Assembly: GCF_900089605.1 (NCBI RefSeq)
Contig: NZ_LT594324.1
Coordinates: forward strand, 806,001 to 870,000
Direction: 5' to 3'
Origin: Micromonospora narathiwatensis
Lineage (GTDB): Bacteria > Actinomycetota > Actinomycetes > Mycobacteriales > Micromonosporaceae
DNA length: 64,000 bases
Positions 8,311 through 17,498 of this stretch are shown in pieces (the first letter of the stretch is position 1; every line of letters starts with the position of its first letter). A model generated the notes under the pieces. It had not been told where the DNA came from and made no database searches. It was given only the letters and a program-made list of their open reading frames with translations. The position numbers and the translations under genes are program-made.

Positions 8311-10473
8311 TCAGGAACGGGCGGCGTGCTCCTTGCGGACCTGCTCGGCGAGGTGGGCGGGCATGGGTTCGTACCGGGCGAACTCGCGGCGGAAGGTGCC
8401 GGTGCCGGCGGTCATCGAGCGCAGCTCGACCGCGTACCGGAGCAGCTCGGTGGCGGGCACCTCGGCGCGGACCAGGGTGCGCCCCTCGGCGTCCGGGTCG
8501 GGCTCGGTGCCGAGCACCCGCCCGCGCCGGCCGGAGAGGTCGCCCATCACCGCGCCCACCGACGGGTCGGGCACCCGGATGGTCACCTCGTCGACCGGCT
8601 CCAGCAGCGTCGGCTGGCCCTTCTCGGCGGCGTCCCGCAGCGCGAGGGCCCCCGCGGTCTGGAACGCCGCGTCGGAGGAGTCGACGCTGTGCGCCTTGCC
8701 GTCGAAGAGGGTCACCCGCAGGTCCACCACCGGGGAACCGGCGACCAGGCCGCGTTCCATCTGCGCCCGCACGCCCTTCTCCACCGACGGGATGTAGTTG
8801 TGCGGCACCGCGCCGCCGACCACCTTGTCGACGAACTCGAAGCCGGCGCCGCGGGGCAGCGGCTCCACGTCGACGTCGCAGACCGCGTACTGGCCGTGGC
8901 CGCCGGACTGCTTGACGTGCCGGCCGTGCCCCTTCGCTCCGACGGTGAACGTCTCGCGCAGCGCCACCCGGACCGGCTCGGTCTCCAGCTCCACCCCGCC
9001 GGCGCGCAGCCGGTCGAGCACCACGTCGGCGTGCGCCTCGCCCATGCACCAGAGCACCAGCTGATGGGTCTCGGCGTTGCGCTCCAGCCGCAGCGTCGGG
9101 TCGCCGGCCACCAGCCGGGCCAGGTTGCGGGCCAGAGTGTCCTCGTCGGCCCGGCTCTTCGCCACGATCGCCACCGGCAGCAGCGGCTCCGGCATCTCCC
9201 ACGGGGCGATGAGCAGCGGCTCCTCCTTGGCGGAGATGGTGTCGCCGGTCTCCGCGCTGCCCGACTTGGTGATCGCGCAGATGTCCCCGGCGACGGCGGC
9301 GGCCACCTCACGCAGCGTCGCGCCGAGCGGGCTGTAGAGGTGGCCGACCCGCTCGTCGGCGTCGTGGTCGGCGTGGCCCCGCTCGGTCATGCCGTGCCCG
9401 GACACGTGGATCACCTGGTCGGGGCGGAGGGTGCCGGAGAAGACCCGGACCAGGGACACCCGCCCGACGTGCCGGTCGACGGTCGTCTTGACCACCTCGG
9501 CGACCAGCGGGCCGTCCGGGTCGCAGCCCAGCGGAGGCCGGGGCGAGCCGTCCACCCCGGTGACCGCCGGCAGGTCGTGCTCCAGCGGCGACGGAAACGC
9601 CGCCACCAGGCCGTCGAGCAGCACGTCCAGGCCGACCCCGGTCTCCGCGCAGACCGGCACCACCGGGTAGAAGTGGCCCCGGGCCACCGCCGTCTCCAGG
9701 TCGGTGACGAGCACCTCGGTGTCGATCTCCTCGCCGCCGAGGTAGCGGTCCAGCAGGGTCTCGTCCTCGCTCTCCGCGATGATCCCCTCGATCAGCTCGT
9801 TGCGCGCCTCCACGATCGCGGGCAGGTGCTCGGGGTCCGGCTCCCGCACCGCCGCGGGCAGCCCGGCCGAGTAGTCGAAGACCCGGCGGGTGATCAGCCC
9901 CATCAGGCCGGCGACCGACACGCCGTCGTCGCCGAGCATGGGGAGGTAGAGCGGAAGCACGTTGTCGCCGAAGACCCGCTGGCAGAGCGCCACCGCCTCG
10001 TCGAAGTCGGCGCGTGGGTGGTCCAGCCGGGCCACCGCGACCGCGCGCGGCATGTCGACCGCGGCGCACTCCTCCCAGAGCGCGGCGGTCGCGGCGTCCA
10101 TCCCGTCGACGGCCGAGACCACGAACAGCGCCGCGTCGGCGGCCCGCAGACCGGCGCGCAGCTCGCCGACGAAGTCGCCGTAGCCGGGGGTGTCCAGGAG
10201 GTTCACCTTGACGTCGCGGTGCAGCAGCGGGGCACAGCAGAGGCTCACCGAACGCTGCTGGCGTACGGCGGCGGGGTCGTGGTCGCAGACCGTGGTGCCG
10301 TCGGTGACGGTGCCGGCGCGGCCGATCGTGCCGCTGGCCGCCAGCAACGCCTCGACCAGGGTGGTCTTGCCCGCCCCGGAGTGGCCGACCAGCACCACGT
10401 TGCGAACCCTGCCGGGCTCGGTCACCACCGGCGCGCCGCCGGTGACACCCTTCTCCTGATTTTTCTGCGCCAT
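8311..10473 (-). CDS. Elongation factor G-like GTPase (EF-G2 type)
   Basis: This 720-residue protein has the EF-G domain order: a GTPase domain with P-loop GHSGAGKT (30-37) and switch II DTPGYGD (94-100), domain II, and domains III-V with an EF-G C-terminal fold. It is a paralogue and not the main EF-G, because no rpsL/rpsG/tuf genes surround it. The base-specificity motif NKxD is replaced by ARLD at 148-151. Mycobacterial fusA2 is a similar paralogue, and the exact role of this group is not settled. The start ATG at 10473 is used; a good ribosome site (GGGAGGTGCGCC) lies upstream. Confidence 0.88.
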   Translation of the reverse strand: MAQKNQEKGVTGGAPVVTEPGRVRNVVLVGHSGAGKTTLVEALLAASGTIGRAGTVTDGTTVCDHDPAAVRQQRSVSLCCAPLLHRDVKVNLLDTPGYGDFVGELRAGLRAADAALFVVSAVDGMDAATAALWEECAAVDMPRAVAVARLDHPRADFDEAVALCQRVFGDNVLPLYLPMLGDDGVSVAGLMGLITRRVFDYSAGLPAAVREPDPEHLPAIVEARNELIEGIIAESEDETLLDRYLGGEEIDTEVLVTDLETAVARGHFYPVVPVCAETGVGLDVLLDGLVAAFPSPLEHDLPAVTGVDGSPRPPLGCDPDGPLVAEVVKTTVDRHVGRVSLVRVFSGTLRPDQVIHVSGHGMTERGHADHDADERVGHLYSPLGATLREVAAAVAGDICAITKSGSAETGDTISAKEEPLLIAPWEMPEPLLPVAIVAKSRADEDTLARNLARLVAGDPTLRLERNAETHQLVLWCMGEAHADVVLDRLRAGGVELETEPVRVALRETFTVGAKGHGRHVKQSGGHGQYAVCDVDVEPLPRGAGFEFVDKVVGGAVPHNYIPSVEKGVRAQMERGLVAGSPVVDLRVTLFDGKAHSVDSSDAAFQTAGALALRDAAEKGQPTLLEPVDEVTIRVPDPSVGAVMGDLSGRRGRVLGTEPDPDAEGRTLVRAEVPATELLRYAVELRSMTAGTGTFRREFARYEPMPAHLAEQVRKEHAARS

Positions 10474-10724
10474 CGCGGCGCACCTCCCTCAGCCGGTGTG
10501 GTGGCGACCGCCGCGCGCGACGGGGAAGCGGGCCCGGGCGGGTGCCGCGGCGATATCCTCCGGTGCTCTCCTGGACGACGGGTTCTCGGACGGGTGGTTC
10601 GGTGAGCTGGCTCACCTCCCACGCTCGATCTCACACCCGTTGCCGACCCCGCACAAGGGCCGTCGGACCTTCGGACCGACCAGCCGTGCCGCCGGCCGCT
10701 TCCGGCCGTTATCGTGGGACCGCC

Positions 10725-11345
10725 ATGGCGAAGATCTTCCAAGTGACGGCCCGAGCGGGCATGACCCGCGTCGTGGAGCCGGTCGCGCGCGGTCTGCTCC
10801 GCGCCGGAGTGTCCCCCAACGCGGTCACCGTGACCGGCACCGTCGGCGTGCTCGTCGGCGCGCTCGGCTTCGGCGCCCGCGGCCATCTGGTCGCCGGTGC
10901 GCTGATCGTCACGGTCTTCGCGCTCACCGACCTGCTCGACGGCACGATGGCCCGGATGAGCGGAGGTTCCACCCGGTTCGGGGCCTTCCTCGATTCGAGC
11001 ATGGACCGGATCGCCGACAGCGCCGTCTTCGGCGCGGTCGCGTACTGGCTGGCCACCCAGCACCAGTACGCGGGGGTGGCCGCGGCGCTGCTCTGCCTGG
11101 CCGCCGGCGGGCTGGTCTCCTACGTCAAGGCCCGCGCCGAGGGGCTCGGGATGACCGCCAACGTGGGCGTCGCCGAGCGCACCGAGCGGCTGCTGATCGT
11201 CGGGGTGGGCGGCCTGCTCACCGGCCTCGGCGTCAAACTGGCGCTGCCGATCGCGCTCTGGCTGCTCGCCGCCGTCTCGATCTTCACGGTCGGGCAGCGC
11301 ATGGCCCACGTGTACCGGCAGGCGCAGCAGGCCGGCCACGAGTGA
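10725..11345 (+). CDS. pgsA: Phosphatidylinositol phosphate synthase (CDP-alcohol phosphatidyltransferase)
   Basis: This 206-residue integral membrane enzyme joins CDP-diacylglycerol to inositol-1-phosphate in the mycobacterial pathway. The full CDP-alcohol phosphatidyltransferase signature is present: D69, D72, G73, A76, R77, G86, D90 and D94 (DLLDGTMARMSGG then FGAFLDSSMD). Several further hydrophobic helices follow. The gene order pgsA-patA-pimA matches the M. tuberculosis PIM cluster, which supports the inositol substrate over glycerol phosphate. A TATCGT -10-like box lies at 10710-10715. Its TGA overlaps the GTG of the next gene. Confidence 0.92.
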   Translation: MAKIFQVTARAGMTRVVEPVARGLLRAGVSPNAVTVTGTVGVLVGALGFGARGHLVAGALIVTVFALTDLLDGTMARMSGGSTRFGAFLDSSMDRIADSAVFGAVAYWLATQHQYAGVAAALLCLAAGGLVSYVKARAEGLGMTANVGVAERTERLLIVGVGGLLTGLGVKLALPIALWLLAAVSIFTVGQRMAHVYRQAQQAGHE

Positions 11346-12277
11346 ACCTCACCGAGCTGGGCTACGTCGCCGGCTGGCGGTTGGCCCGCACGCTGCCCCG
11401 GCCGGTGGTCGCCGCCGCCTTCCGGGCGGGCGCCGACCGCGCGTACCGCCGGGGCGGTCGGGGTACGACGCGACTCCGGGCCAACCTGCGCCGGGTGGTC
11501 GGCCCGGAGCTGCCCGAGGCGGAGCTGGACGAGCTGGTCCGGGCCGGCCTGCGGTCGTACGCCCGGTACTGGATGGAGGCGTTCCGGCTGCCGTCGCTGA
11601 GCCGTCAGGAGATCCTCGCCGGGTTCCGCCTCGACGGCGCGGACAAGCTCGGCGCCGACGTGGAGTCCGGCCGGGGCGCGGTGATCGCACTGCCGCACGG
11701 CGGCAACTGGGACGCAGCCGGCGCCTGGGTGGCGGCCACCGGCTGGCCGATCACCACGGTCGCCGAGCGGCTCAAGCCGGAGGCCGTCTACGAGCGTTTC
11801 CTCGCCTTCCGGCAGGGCCTGGGCATGGAGATCCTGCCCACCCACGGCGGCGAGCGCCCGGCGTTCGAGGTGCTGGTCGACCGGCTCCAGGCCGGTACGG
11901 TGGTGCCGCTGCTCGCCGACCGGGACCTCTCCGCCCGCGGCGTGGAGGTGGACTTCTTCGGCGGCCGGACCCGGATGCCGGCCGGCCCGGCGCTGCTGGC
12001 GATCCGGACCGGCGCACCCCTCTACGTCACCACGATGTGGTACGAGTCGGACATCGCCCGCGCCGCCCTCGACGGCCCGCTGGAACTGCCCGGCCCGAGC
12101 AGCGGCTCGCTGGATTTCCGGGTACGCGTGCTCACCCAGCGGATCGCCGACGGTCTGGCGGCGGGCATCGCCCGCCACCCGCAGGACTGGCACATGTTGC
12201 AGCGGATGTGGCTGGACCAGCGGACCGACGGCCCGGGCGCCACGCCGCAGCCGCCGGCCGCCACCGGGACGATCTGA
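11342..12277 (+). CDS. patA: Phosphatidylinositol mannoside acyltransferase
   Basis: This 311-residue member of the LpxL/HtrB-like acyltransferase family transfers a palmitoyl group to PIM1 or PIM2 on the inner face of the membrane. The HX4D catalytic pair is H119 and D124 in LPHGGNWD. Downstream, VVPLLADRDLSARGVEVDFFG matches the conserved ADRDL block. The GTG start overlaps the pgsA stop by 4 bp (GTGA), so translation is coupled. It is followed by a short linker reading frame and then pimA. The function is assigned from family and synteny with Rv2611c. Confidence 0.92.
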   Translation: MNLTELGYVAGWRLARTLPRPVVAAAFRAGADRAYRRGGRGTTRLRANLRRVVGPELPEAELDELVRAGLRSYARYWMEAFRLPSLSRQEILAGFRLDGADKLGADVESGRGAVIALPHGGNWDAAGAWVAATGWPITTVAERLKPEAVYERFLAFRQGLGMEILPTHGGERPAFEVLVDRLQAGTVVPLLADRDLSARGVEVDFFGGRTRMPAGPALLAIRTGAPLYVTTMWYESDIARAALDGPLELPGPSSGSLDFRVRVLTQRIADGLAAGIARHPQDWHMLQRMWLDQRTDGPGATPQPPAATGTI

Positions 12278-12290
12278 GGAGGGGGCCGCG

Positions 12291-12347
12291 GTGAGCGCGA
12301 GGAGTGCGGCGCGGCGGAGCCCCGCAGTCACGAACGAGGGGCACTGA
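12291..12347 (+). other. Linker mini-ORF between patA and pimA
   Basis: This 18-codon frame (GTG to TGA) begins 13 nt after the patA stop behind GAGGAGGGGG and ends one base before the pimA ATG. It contains GAGGGG at 12336-12341, the ribosome site for pimA. Its 3' part (GCAGTCACGAACGAGGGG) resembles the end of the ruvA-ruvB linker at 42369-42482. It may be translated only as a coupling device. Confidence 0.5.
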
Positions 12348-12348
12348 C

Positions 12349-13509
12349 ATGCGGATCGGCATCGTGTGCCCGTACTCCTTCGACGTCCCGGGCGGGGTGC
12401 AGAACCACGTCATGGACCTGGCCGAGGCGTTGATCGGGCTGGGCCACCAGGTGAGCGTGCTCGCCCCCGCCGACGAGGACTCGCCGCTGCCCCCGTACGT
12501 GGTGGCCGCCGGGCGGGCGGTGCCGCTGCCGTACAACGGCTCGGTGGCCCGGATCGCCTTCGGCCCGGTCTCCACCGCCCGGGTGCGGCGCTGGATCACC
12601 CGGGGCGACTTCGACGTGCTGCACGTGCACGAACCGCTCACGCCGAGCCTGTCGATGCTGGCCGTGCTCTGCGCCCGTGGCCCGGTGGTGGCCACCTTCC
12701 ACACCGCGATGACCCGTTCCCGGGTGCTCTCCGCGGCGCAGGGGATGCTCCGGATCGTGCTGGAGCGGATCACCGCCCGGATCGCGGTCAGCGCGCTGGC
12801 CCGCAAGGTGCAGGTCGAGCACCTGGACGGCGGCGCGGTGGAGATCCCCAACGGGGTCGCGGTGGCGAAGTTCGCGGGCGTCGAGCCGCTGCCCGGCTGG
12901 CCGGGGGAGTGCGCGCCGGGCACCGGCGGGACGGTGGGATTCCTGGGCCGGTTCACCGAGCCCCGCAAGGGCTTCCCGATTCTGCGGGACGCGTTCGTCG
13001 CGCTCGCCCCGCACCGGCCGGGGCTGCGCCTGCTGGTGGCCGGGCCGGGCGACCGGGACGACCTGTACGGGCAGTTCCCGGCCGGGTTGCGGGACCGGGT
13101 CACCTTTCTCGGCATGATCCCCGAGGCGGACAAACCTCGCATGTTGCGCAGCCTGCACCTGTACGTCGCACCCAACACCGGAGGGGAGTCCTTCGGGATG
13201 ATCCTCACCGAGGCCCTCGCCGCCGGCACCACCGTGGTGGCCAGCGACCTCGACGCCTTCCGCCGGGTGCTGGACGGCGGGCGGGCCGGGTGGCTCTTCC
13301 CGACCGGCGACGCGGCGGCCCTGCGTACCGCCCTGGCCGAGCTGCTCGACGACGCGGACCGGCGGGCGGCGCTGACCGTCTGCGGCGACCAGGTGGTGGC
13401 CGGTTTCGACTGGCCGGTGGTGGCCCGCCGGGTGCTGGAGGTGTACGCGGCGGCGATCGAGGCCACCGACGGTCGGGTCATGGACCAGGAGTGGGTGGAG
13501 CTGGGCTGA
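12349..13509 (+). CDS. pimA: Phosphatidylinositol alpha-mannosyltransferase
   Basis: This 386-residue GT4-family glycosyltransferase with a GT-B fold transfers the first mannose from GDP-mannose to phosphatidylinositol at the inner membrane face. The N-terminus MRIGIVCPYSFDVPGGVQNH holds the glycine-rich loop that binds the substrates. The EX7E pair is E280 and E288 in GGESFGMILTEALAAGT, where the nucleotide sugar is held. VHEPLTPS and FLGRFTEPRKGF are further family blocks. The ATG at 12349 follows GAGGGG by 7 nt. It completes the pgsA-patA-pimA set. Confidence 0.94.
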   Translation: MRIGIVCPYSFDVPGGVQNHVMDLAEALIGLGHQVSVLAPADEDSPLPPYVVAAGRAVPLPYNGSVARIAFGPVSTARVRRWITRGDFDVLHVHEPLTPSLSMLAVLCARGPVVATFHTAMTRSRVLSAAQGMLRIVLERITARIAVSALARKVQVEHLDGGAVEIPNGVAVAKFAGVEPLPGWPGECAPGTGGTVGFLGRFTEPRKGFPILRDAFVALAPHRPGLRLLVAGPGDRDDLYGQFPAGLRDRVTFLGMIPEADKPRMLRSLHLYVAPNTGGESFGMILTEALAAGTTVVASDLDAFRRVLDGGRAGWLFPTGDAAALRTALAELLDDADRRAALTVCGDQVVAGFDWPVVARRVLEVYAAAIEATDGRVMDQEWVELG

Positions 13510-13582
13510 GCCGGGTGGCCGGTGTGACCGGTGGGTCGGCCGACGACCGGCCCGGATCGGGCGGGAACGGAGCAGCACTACG

Positions 13583-14086
13583 ATGCCGGGCATGTGGTGG
13601 GTGGCGGGCGCGGTGTCGGTGGTCGGGCTCGTCACGGCGTACCTCTTCTGGACGGCCAACCGGGTCGAGCGGTTGCAGACCCGGGCGGAGTCGGCGGCCC
13701 GGGCGCTCGACGCCCACCTGCTGCGTCGCGCGGCGGCCGCCGCGGTGCTGGCCGAGCAGCGGTACGGCGTGGAGTTGTACGCGGCCGCGCGGATCGCCCT
13801 GGACGCCGCCCCGGAGGAGCGGGAGGCCGCCGAGAACGACCTCACCCACCAGCTGCGCGCGGTCGAGCTGGACCCGGACGATCCGTCCTGCGAGGCGGTG
13901 ATCGCGGCCAGCCGGCGGCTGGCGCTGGCCCGGCAGGTGCACACCGATCTGGTCCGGGATGCCCGGACGGCCCGCCGTCGCCCCCTGGTACGCCTGTTGC
14001 GGATGGGACGCCGGCACGTTCTGCCCCGTTACTTCGACGTCGACGATCCCACGCTCAGCACCGCGGCGGACGTCCCCGCCGGCTGA
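13583..14086 (+). CDS. Small membrane-anchored protein, LemA-like helical domain
   Basis: This 167-residue protein has one N-terminal membrane helix (about 5-23, WWVAGAVSVVGLVTAYLFW) followed by a long, mostly helical cytoplasmic or extracellular domain (NRVERLQTRAESAARALDAHL). The layout resembles LemA proteins, but I do not see enough to be certain. It sits between pimA and pdxS in the same direction. The ATG at 13583 or the ATG at 13592 could be the start; neither has a strong ribosome site. The function is unknown. Confidence 0.72.
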   Translation: MPGMWWVAGAVSVVGLVTAYLFWTANRVERLQTRAESAARALDAHLLRRAAAAAVLAEQRYGVELYAAARIALDAAPEEREAAENDLTHQLRAVELDPDDPSCEAVIAASRRLALARQVHTDLVRDARTARRRPLVRLLRMGRRHVLPRYFDVDDPTLSTAADVPAG

Positions 14087-14233
14087 TCCGCCCCGGCGCG
14101 CGGCCGGCCCGACCGGTCGTGATGCCGGCCACAGAGCAGGCCACCGTGGGTCTGATTGGCTGTCGGCACGGCGTTGACCCCGTCGTAGCATTTCCGCAGC
14201 CACCCCCCGAGCATGCCCGAGGAGCGATGACCC

Positions 14234-15151
14234 GTGCCCGAATCCACCTCCCCGAACACCAACGCCACTCCCGTCGTCGGCACCGCCCGCGTCAAGCGGG
14301 GCATGGCCGAGATGCTCAAGGGCGGCGTGATCATGGACGTGGTCACCCCTGAGCAGGCCAAGATCGCCGAGGACGCCGGCGCGGTCGCCGTGATGGCGCT
14401 GGAGCGGGTGCCCGCCGACATCCGCGCGCAGGGCGGCGTGTCCCGGATGAGCGACCCGGACATGATCGACGGCATCATCAACGCCGTCTCGATCCCGGTG
14501 ATGGCCAAGGCCCGGATCGGCCACTTCGTCGAGGCGCAGGTTCTCCAGTCGCTCGGCGTCGACTACGTCGACGAGTCCGAGGTGCTGACCCCGGCCGACT
14601 ACGAGAACCACATCGACAAGTGGGCGTTCACCGTCCCCTTCGTCTGCGGCGCGACCAACCTGGGCGAGGCGCTGCGCCGGATCACCGAGGGCGCGGCCAT
14701 GATCCGCTCGAAGGGCGAGGCCGGCACCGGTGACGTCTCCAACGCCACCACCCACATGCGCAAGATCCGCAAGGAGATCCGCAAGCTCCAGTCGCTGCCG
14801 GCCGACGAGCTGTTCGTCGCGGCCAAGGAGCTGCAGGCGCCGTACGAGCTGGTCAAGGAGATCGCCGAGACGGGGAAGCTGCCGGTGGTGCTGTTCACCG
14901 CGGGCGGCATCGCCACCCCGGCCGACGCCGCCATGATGATGCAGCTCGGCGCCGAGGGCGTCTTCGTCGGTTCAGGCATCTTCAAGTCCGGCAACCCGGC
15001 CCAGCGCGCCGCCGCGATCGTGAAGGCCACCACCTTCCACGACGACCCCGACGTGCTGGCCAAGGTCTCCCGGGGCCTGGGCGAGGCGATGGTCGGCATC
15101 AACGTCGACGAGATCCCGCAGCCGCACCGCCTGGCCGAGCGCGGCTGGTGA
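14234..15151 (+). CDS. pdxS: Pyridoxal 5'-phosphate synthase subunit PdxS
   Basis: This 305-residue TIM-barrel subunit builds PLP from ribose 5-phosphate, glyceraldehyde 3-phosphate and ammonia. By alignment with the B. subtilis enzyme, catalytic D35 (VIMDVV), K92 (MAKARIGH) and K160 ([10 protein letters not shown]) are all present with a constant offset of 11. The GTG start follows GAGGAGCGATGA. Ammonia comes from PdxT, encoded just downstream. A strong hairpin separates the two genes. Confidence 0.97.
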   Translation: MPESTSPNTNATPVVGTARVKRGMAEMLKGGVIMDVVTPEQAKIAEDAGAVAVMALERVPADIRAQGGVSRMSDPDMIDGIINAVSIPVMAKARIGHFVEAQVLQSLGVDYVDESEVLTPADYENHIDKWAFTVPFVCGATNLGEALRRITEGAAMIRSKGEAGTGDVSNATTHMRKIRKEIRKLQSLPADELFVAAKELQAPYELVKEIAETGKLPVVLFTAGGIATPADAAMMMQLGAEGVFVGSGIFKSGNPAQRAAAIVKATTFHDDPDVLAKVSRGLGEAMVGINVDEIPQPHRLAERGW

Positions 15152-15157
15152 CGTGAA

Positions 15158-15190
15158 CCGGGCGGGCCCCCGGACCGGGGGCCCGCCCGG
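15158..15190. terminator. Strong hairpin between pdxS and pdxT
   Basis: Two perfectly complementary 16-nt arms (15158-15173 and 15175-15190, CCGGGCGGGCCCCCGG and its complement) flank a single A. It starts 7 nt after the pdxS stop and ends 20 nt before pdxT. It may be a partial terminator or an mRNA stabiliser that sets the PdxS to PdxT ratio. Confidence 0.65.
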
Positions 15191-15209
15191 ACGACCGAGA
15201 GGAGCCAAG

Positions 15210-15815
15210 GTGACCGCACCCGTCATCGGGGTGCTCGCCCTCCAGGGGGACGTACGCGAGCACGTCGCCGCCCTTGCCGGCGCGGGCGCGGACGCTCGCC
15301 CGGTCCGCCGTCCGGCCGAGCTGGACGCGGTCGGCGGGTTGGTCATCCCCGGCGGGGAGTCCACCACCATCAGCAAGCTGGTCGACATCTTCGAGATGCG
15401 CGAGCCGATCGACAAGCGGATCGCCGCCGGCCTGCCGGTCTACGGGTCCTGCGCCGGCATGATCATGCTGGCGTCCGAGGTGCTGGACGGCCGCCCCGAC
15501 CAGCGCGGCTTCCAGGGCATCGAGATGACCGTACGGCGCAACGCCTTCGGCCGGCAGGTCGACTCGTTCGAGGCGCCGGTGCGGATCGCCGGGGTCGAGG
15601 GCGCACCGTTCCACGCCGTCTTCATCCGGGCTCCCTGGGTCGAGCGGGTCGGCGGGGGCGTCGAGGTGCTCGGCCGGGTCACCGACGGACCCGCCGACGA
15701 CCGGATCGTCGCGGTCCGGCAGGGCAACCTGTTGGCCACCTCGTTCCACCCGGAACTCACCGGTGACCTGCGGCTGCACCGCTACTTCGTGGACCTGGTC
15801 CGGGCCGCGGCCTGA
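15210..15815 (+). CDS. pdxT: PLP synthase glutaminase subunit PdxT
   Basis: This 201-residue class I glutamine amidotransferase releases ammonia from glutamine and channels it to PdxS. The catalytic triad is C81 (YGSCAGM), H180 and E182 (SFHPEL). The oxyanion region GGESTTI is at 49-55. The GTG at 15210 has GAGAGGAG upstream; an earlier in-frame ATG at 15153 would run through the hairpin and is rejected. The length matches the family. Confidence 0.97.
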   Translation: MTAPVIGVLALQGDVREHVAALAGAGADARPVRRPAELDAVGGLVIPGGESTTISKLVDIFEMREPIDKRIAAGLPVYGSCAGMIMLASEVLDGRPDQRGFQGIEMTVRRNAFGRQVDSFEAPVRIAGVEGAPFHAVFIRAPWVERVGGGVEVLGRVTDGPADDRIVAVRQGNLLATSFHPELTGDLRLHRYFVDLVRAAA

Positions 15816-15866
15816 GCGCCGAGCTTCCCCACGGGCCCGTCGCCGCGCGCCGCACGGGTGCCGGGT

Positions 15867-15897
15867 GTGACATGCGGGGACGCGCTCTCGGTAGGAT
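15867..15897 (+). promoter_or_regulatory. Possible promoter for yebC
   Basis: A -35-like GTGACA at 15867-15872 and a -10-like TAGGAT at 15892-15897 are separated by 19 bp. This is slightly long but acceptable for actinomycete housekeeping promoters. It would leave a leader of about 130 nt before yebC. Confidence 0.4.
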
Positions 15898-16032
15898 TGC
15901 CGCGGTTCGGCAGGGCCACAGCTCGCCGCAGCCGTCCACGCGGAGCCGTCCGGCCAGCTCCATCCGTACCGGTTGACCGTGGAATCGGCGCAGGCAGTCG
16001 ACGCAGGCGTGGATCACTAACGGAGGTATGAG

Positions 16033-16782
16033 ATGTCTGGCCACTCAAAGTGGGCGACCACCAAGCACAAGAAGGCCGTCATCGACGCCAAGCGCGGCAA
16101 GATGTTCGCCAAGCTGATCAAGAACGTCGAGGTGGCGGCCCGGACCGGCGGCGGCGACCCGGCCGGCAACCCGACCCTCTACGACGCCATCCAGAAGGCG
16201 AAGAAGAACTCCGTCCCGAACGACAACATCGATCGCGCGGTCAAGCGCGGCTCCGGCCTGGAGGCCGGCGGCGCCGACTACCAGACGATCATGTACGAGG
16301 GCTACGGCCCGAACGGCGTCGCGCTGCTCATCGAGTGCCTGACCGACAACCGCAACCGCGCCGCCACCGAGGTACGCACCGCGCTGACCCGCAACGGCGG
16401 CTCGTTCGCCGACGCCGGTTCGGTGTCGTACCTGTTCACCCGCAAGGGTGTGGTGATCGTGCCGAAGGCGGGCGCCACCGAGGACGACGTGATGATGGCC
16501 GTGCTGGACGCCGGTGCCGAGGAGGTCAACGACCTCGGCGAGGCGTACGAGGTGGTCTCCGAGCCGGGCGATCTGCTCGCGGTCCGCACCTCCCTCCAGG
16601 ACGCCGGCATCGAGTACGAGTCGGCCGAGTCCTCCCTCATCCCGAGCGTCAACGTGCCGCTGGACGAGGAGGGCGCGCGCAAGGTCTTCAAGCTGATCGA
16701 CGTGCTTGAGGACTGCGACGACGTGCAGAACGTCTACGCGAACTTCGACGTCTCCGACGAGGTCATGGCGGCGGTCGGCTGA
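16033..16782 (+). CDS. yebC: YebC/TACO1-family protein
   Basis: This 249-residue protein is highly typical of Yeb[23 protein letters not shown] at the start, [19 protein letters not shown], and [19 protein letters not shown]. Members were described as DNA-binding regulators, and more recent work links them to translation of difficult (proline-rich) sequences. The ATG is preceded by CGGAGG. In M. tuberculosis and Streptomyces the genes near yebC include pdxT upstream and ruvC downstream. Here ruvC is 24 kb away. Confidence 0.95.
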   Translation: MSGHSKWATTKHKKAVIDAKRGKMFAKLIKNVEVAARTGGGDPAGNPTLYDAIQKAKKNSVPNDNIDRAVKRGSGLEAGGADYQTIMYEGYGPNGVALLIECLTDNRNRAATEVRTALTRNGGSFADAGSVSYLFTRKGVVIVPKAGATEDDVMMAVLDAGAEEVNDLGEAYEVVSEPGDLLAVRTSLQDAGIEYESAESSLIPSVNVPLDEEGARKVFKLIDVLEDCDDVQNVYANFDVSDEVMAAVG

Positions 16783-16789
16783 GGCGGCG

Positions 16790-17404
16790 GTGACCGGTGG
16801 GCGGTTCGCGCCGGGCGACGTCGTCGTCCGGCGCGAGATCCTGCTCGGCGAGGTGTGGTTCGGCTGCCCGACCGTCTGCGTCGAGGACTCCTCCGACCTG
16901 CTCGCCCTCTACCTGCCGCCCGGGGCCGAGTTCGCCTTTCCCCGGCACGGCGTGTTCCCGGCCGGTCGGCACCCGTGGGAGACCGCCGGCCACCGGGCCT
17001 GGAGCGGGCACGGCAAGCTGATGCTGCACCGCCCCGGTGAGGCGCACTCGGTCGACGTCTTCTGGACCGGTCCGGACCGCGCCTTCGCCGGCTGGTACTT
17101 CAACCTCCAGGATCCCTTCCGGCGTACCTCGATCGGGGTGGACACCCTCGACCACGAGTTGGACCTCTGGTGGGGCGCGGACGCCGATCGCTACGTCTGG
17201 AAGGACGTGGAGATGTTCGCCCAGCGTCTCGACGAGGGGCGCTACCCGGGGATGGCCGAGGCCATCCGCGCCGAGGGTGACCGGATCGCCGCCCTGCTGG
17301 ACGCGGGGGAGCGCTGGTGGGACGAGGCGTGGGCGTCCTGGAAGCCGGATCCGGCCTGGCCGGTGCCGCGCCTGCCCGCCCGCTGGGACACGGTCGACTG
17401 CTGA
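16790..17404 (+). CDS. DUF402 domain protein (FomD-like)
   Basis: This 204-residue protein has the DUF402 pattern: a small beta domain with GWYFNLQDPFRRTSIGVDTLDHELDL containing the conserved acidic cluster, and a C-terminal helix (WKDVEMFAQRLDEGRY). Characterised relatives such as FomD are metal-dependent nucleotide phosphohydrolases. The GTG start at 16790 lies 8 nt after the yebC stop, so the two genes are probably cotranscribed. The native substrate is unknown. A hairpin terminator follows. Confidence 0.8.
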   Translation: MTGGRFAPGDVVVRREILLGEVWFGCPTVCVEDSSDLLALYLPPGAEFAFPRHGVFPAGRHPWETAGHRAWSGHGKLMLHRPGEAHSVDVFWTGPDRAFAGWYFNLQDPFRRTSIGVDTLDHELDLWWGADADRYVWKDVEMFAQRLDEGRYPGMAEAIRAEGDRIAALLDAGERWWDEAWASWKPDPAWPVPRLPARWDTVDC

Positions 17405-17411
17405 CCCCGGC

Positions 17412-17431
17412 CGCTCGGGCCGGCCCGAGCG
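17412..17431. terminator. Hairpin after the DUF402 gene
   Basis: An 8-bp stem (CGCTCGGG with its complement) encloses a CCGG loop and is followed by CTTTC. It lies 8 nt after the stop codon. Confidence 0.6.
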
Positions 17432-17498
17432 ACGGCTTTCGCTCCACAGCGTCTGAAACTCGGCTGACCGGTCCGCCGACGGTCCGTACGCTGCCGGA

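Noticed and set aside
8311..10605. Long plus-strand frame of 895 codons over the EF-G-like gene
   Set aside because: It is the complementary shadow of the GTPase gene, rich in His/Arg/Gly and without any recognisable fold.
15817..15860. Further copy of the 40-bp repeat near GAGCTTCCCCACGGGCCCG
   Set aside because: The match to the repeat core is short and the rest of the unit is not shared.
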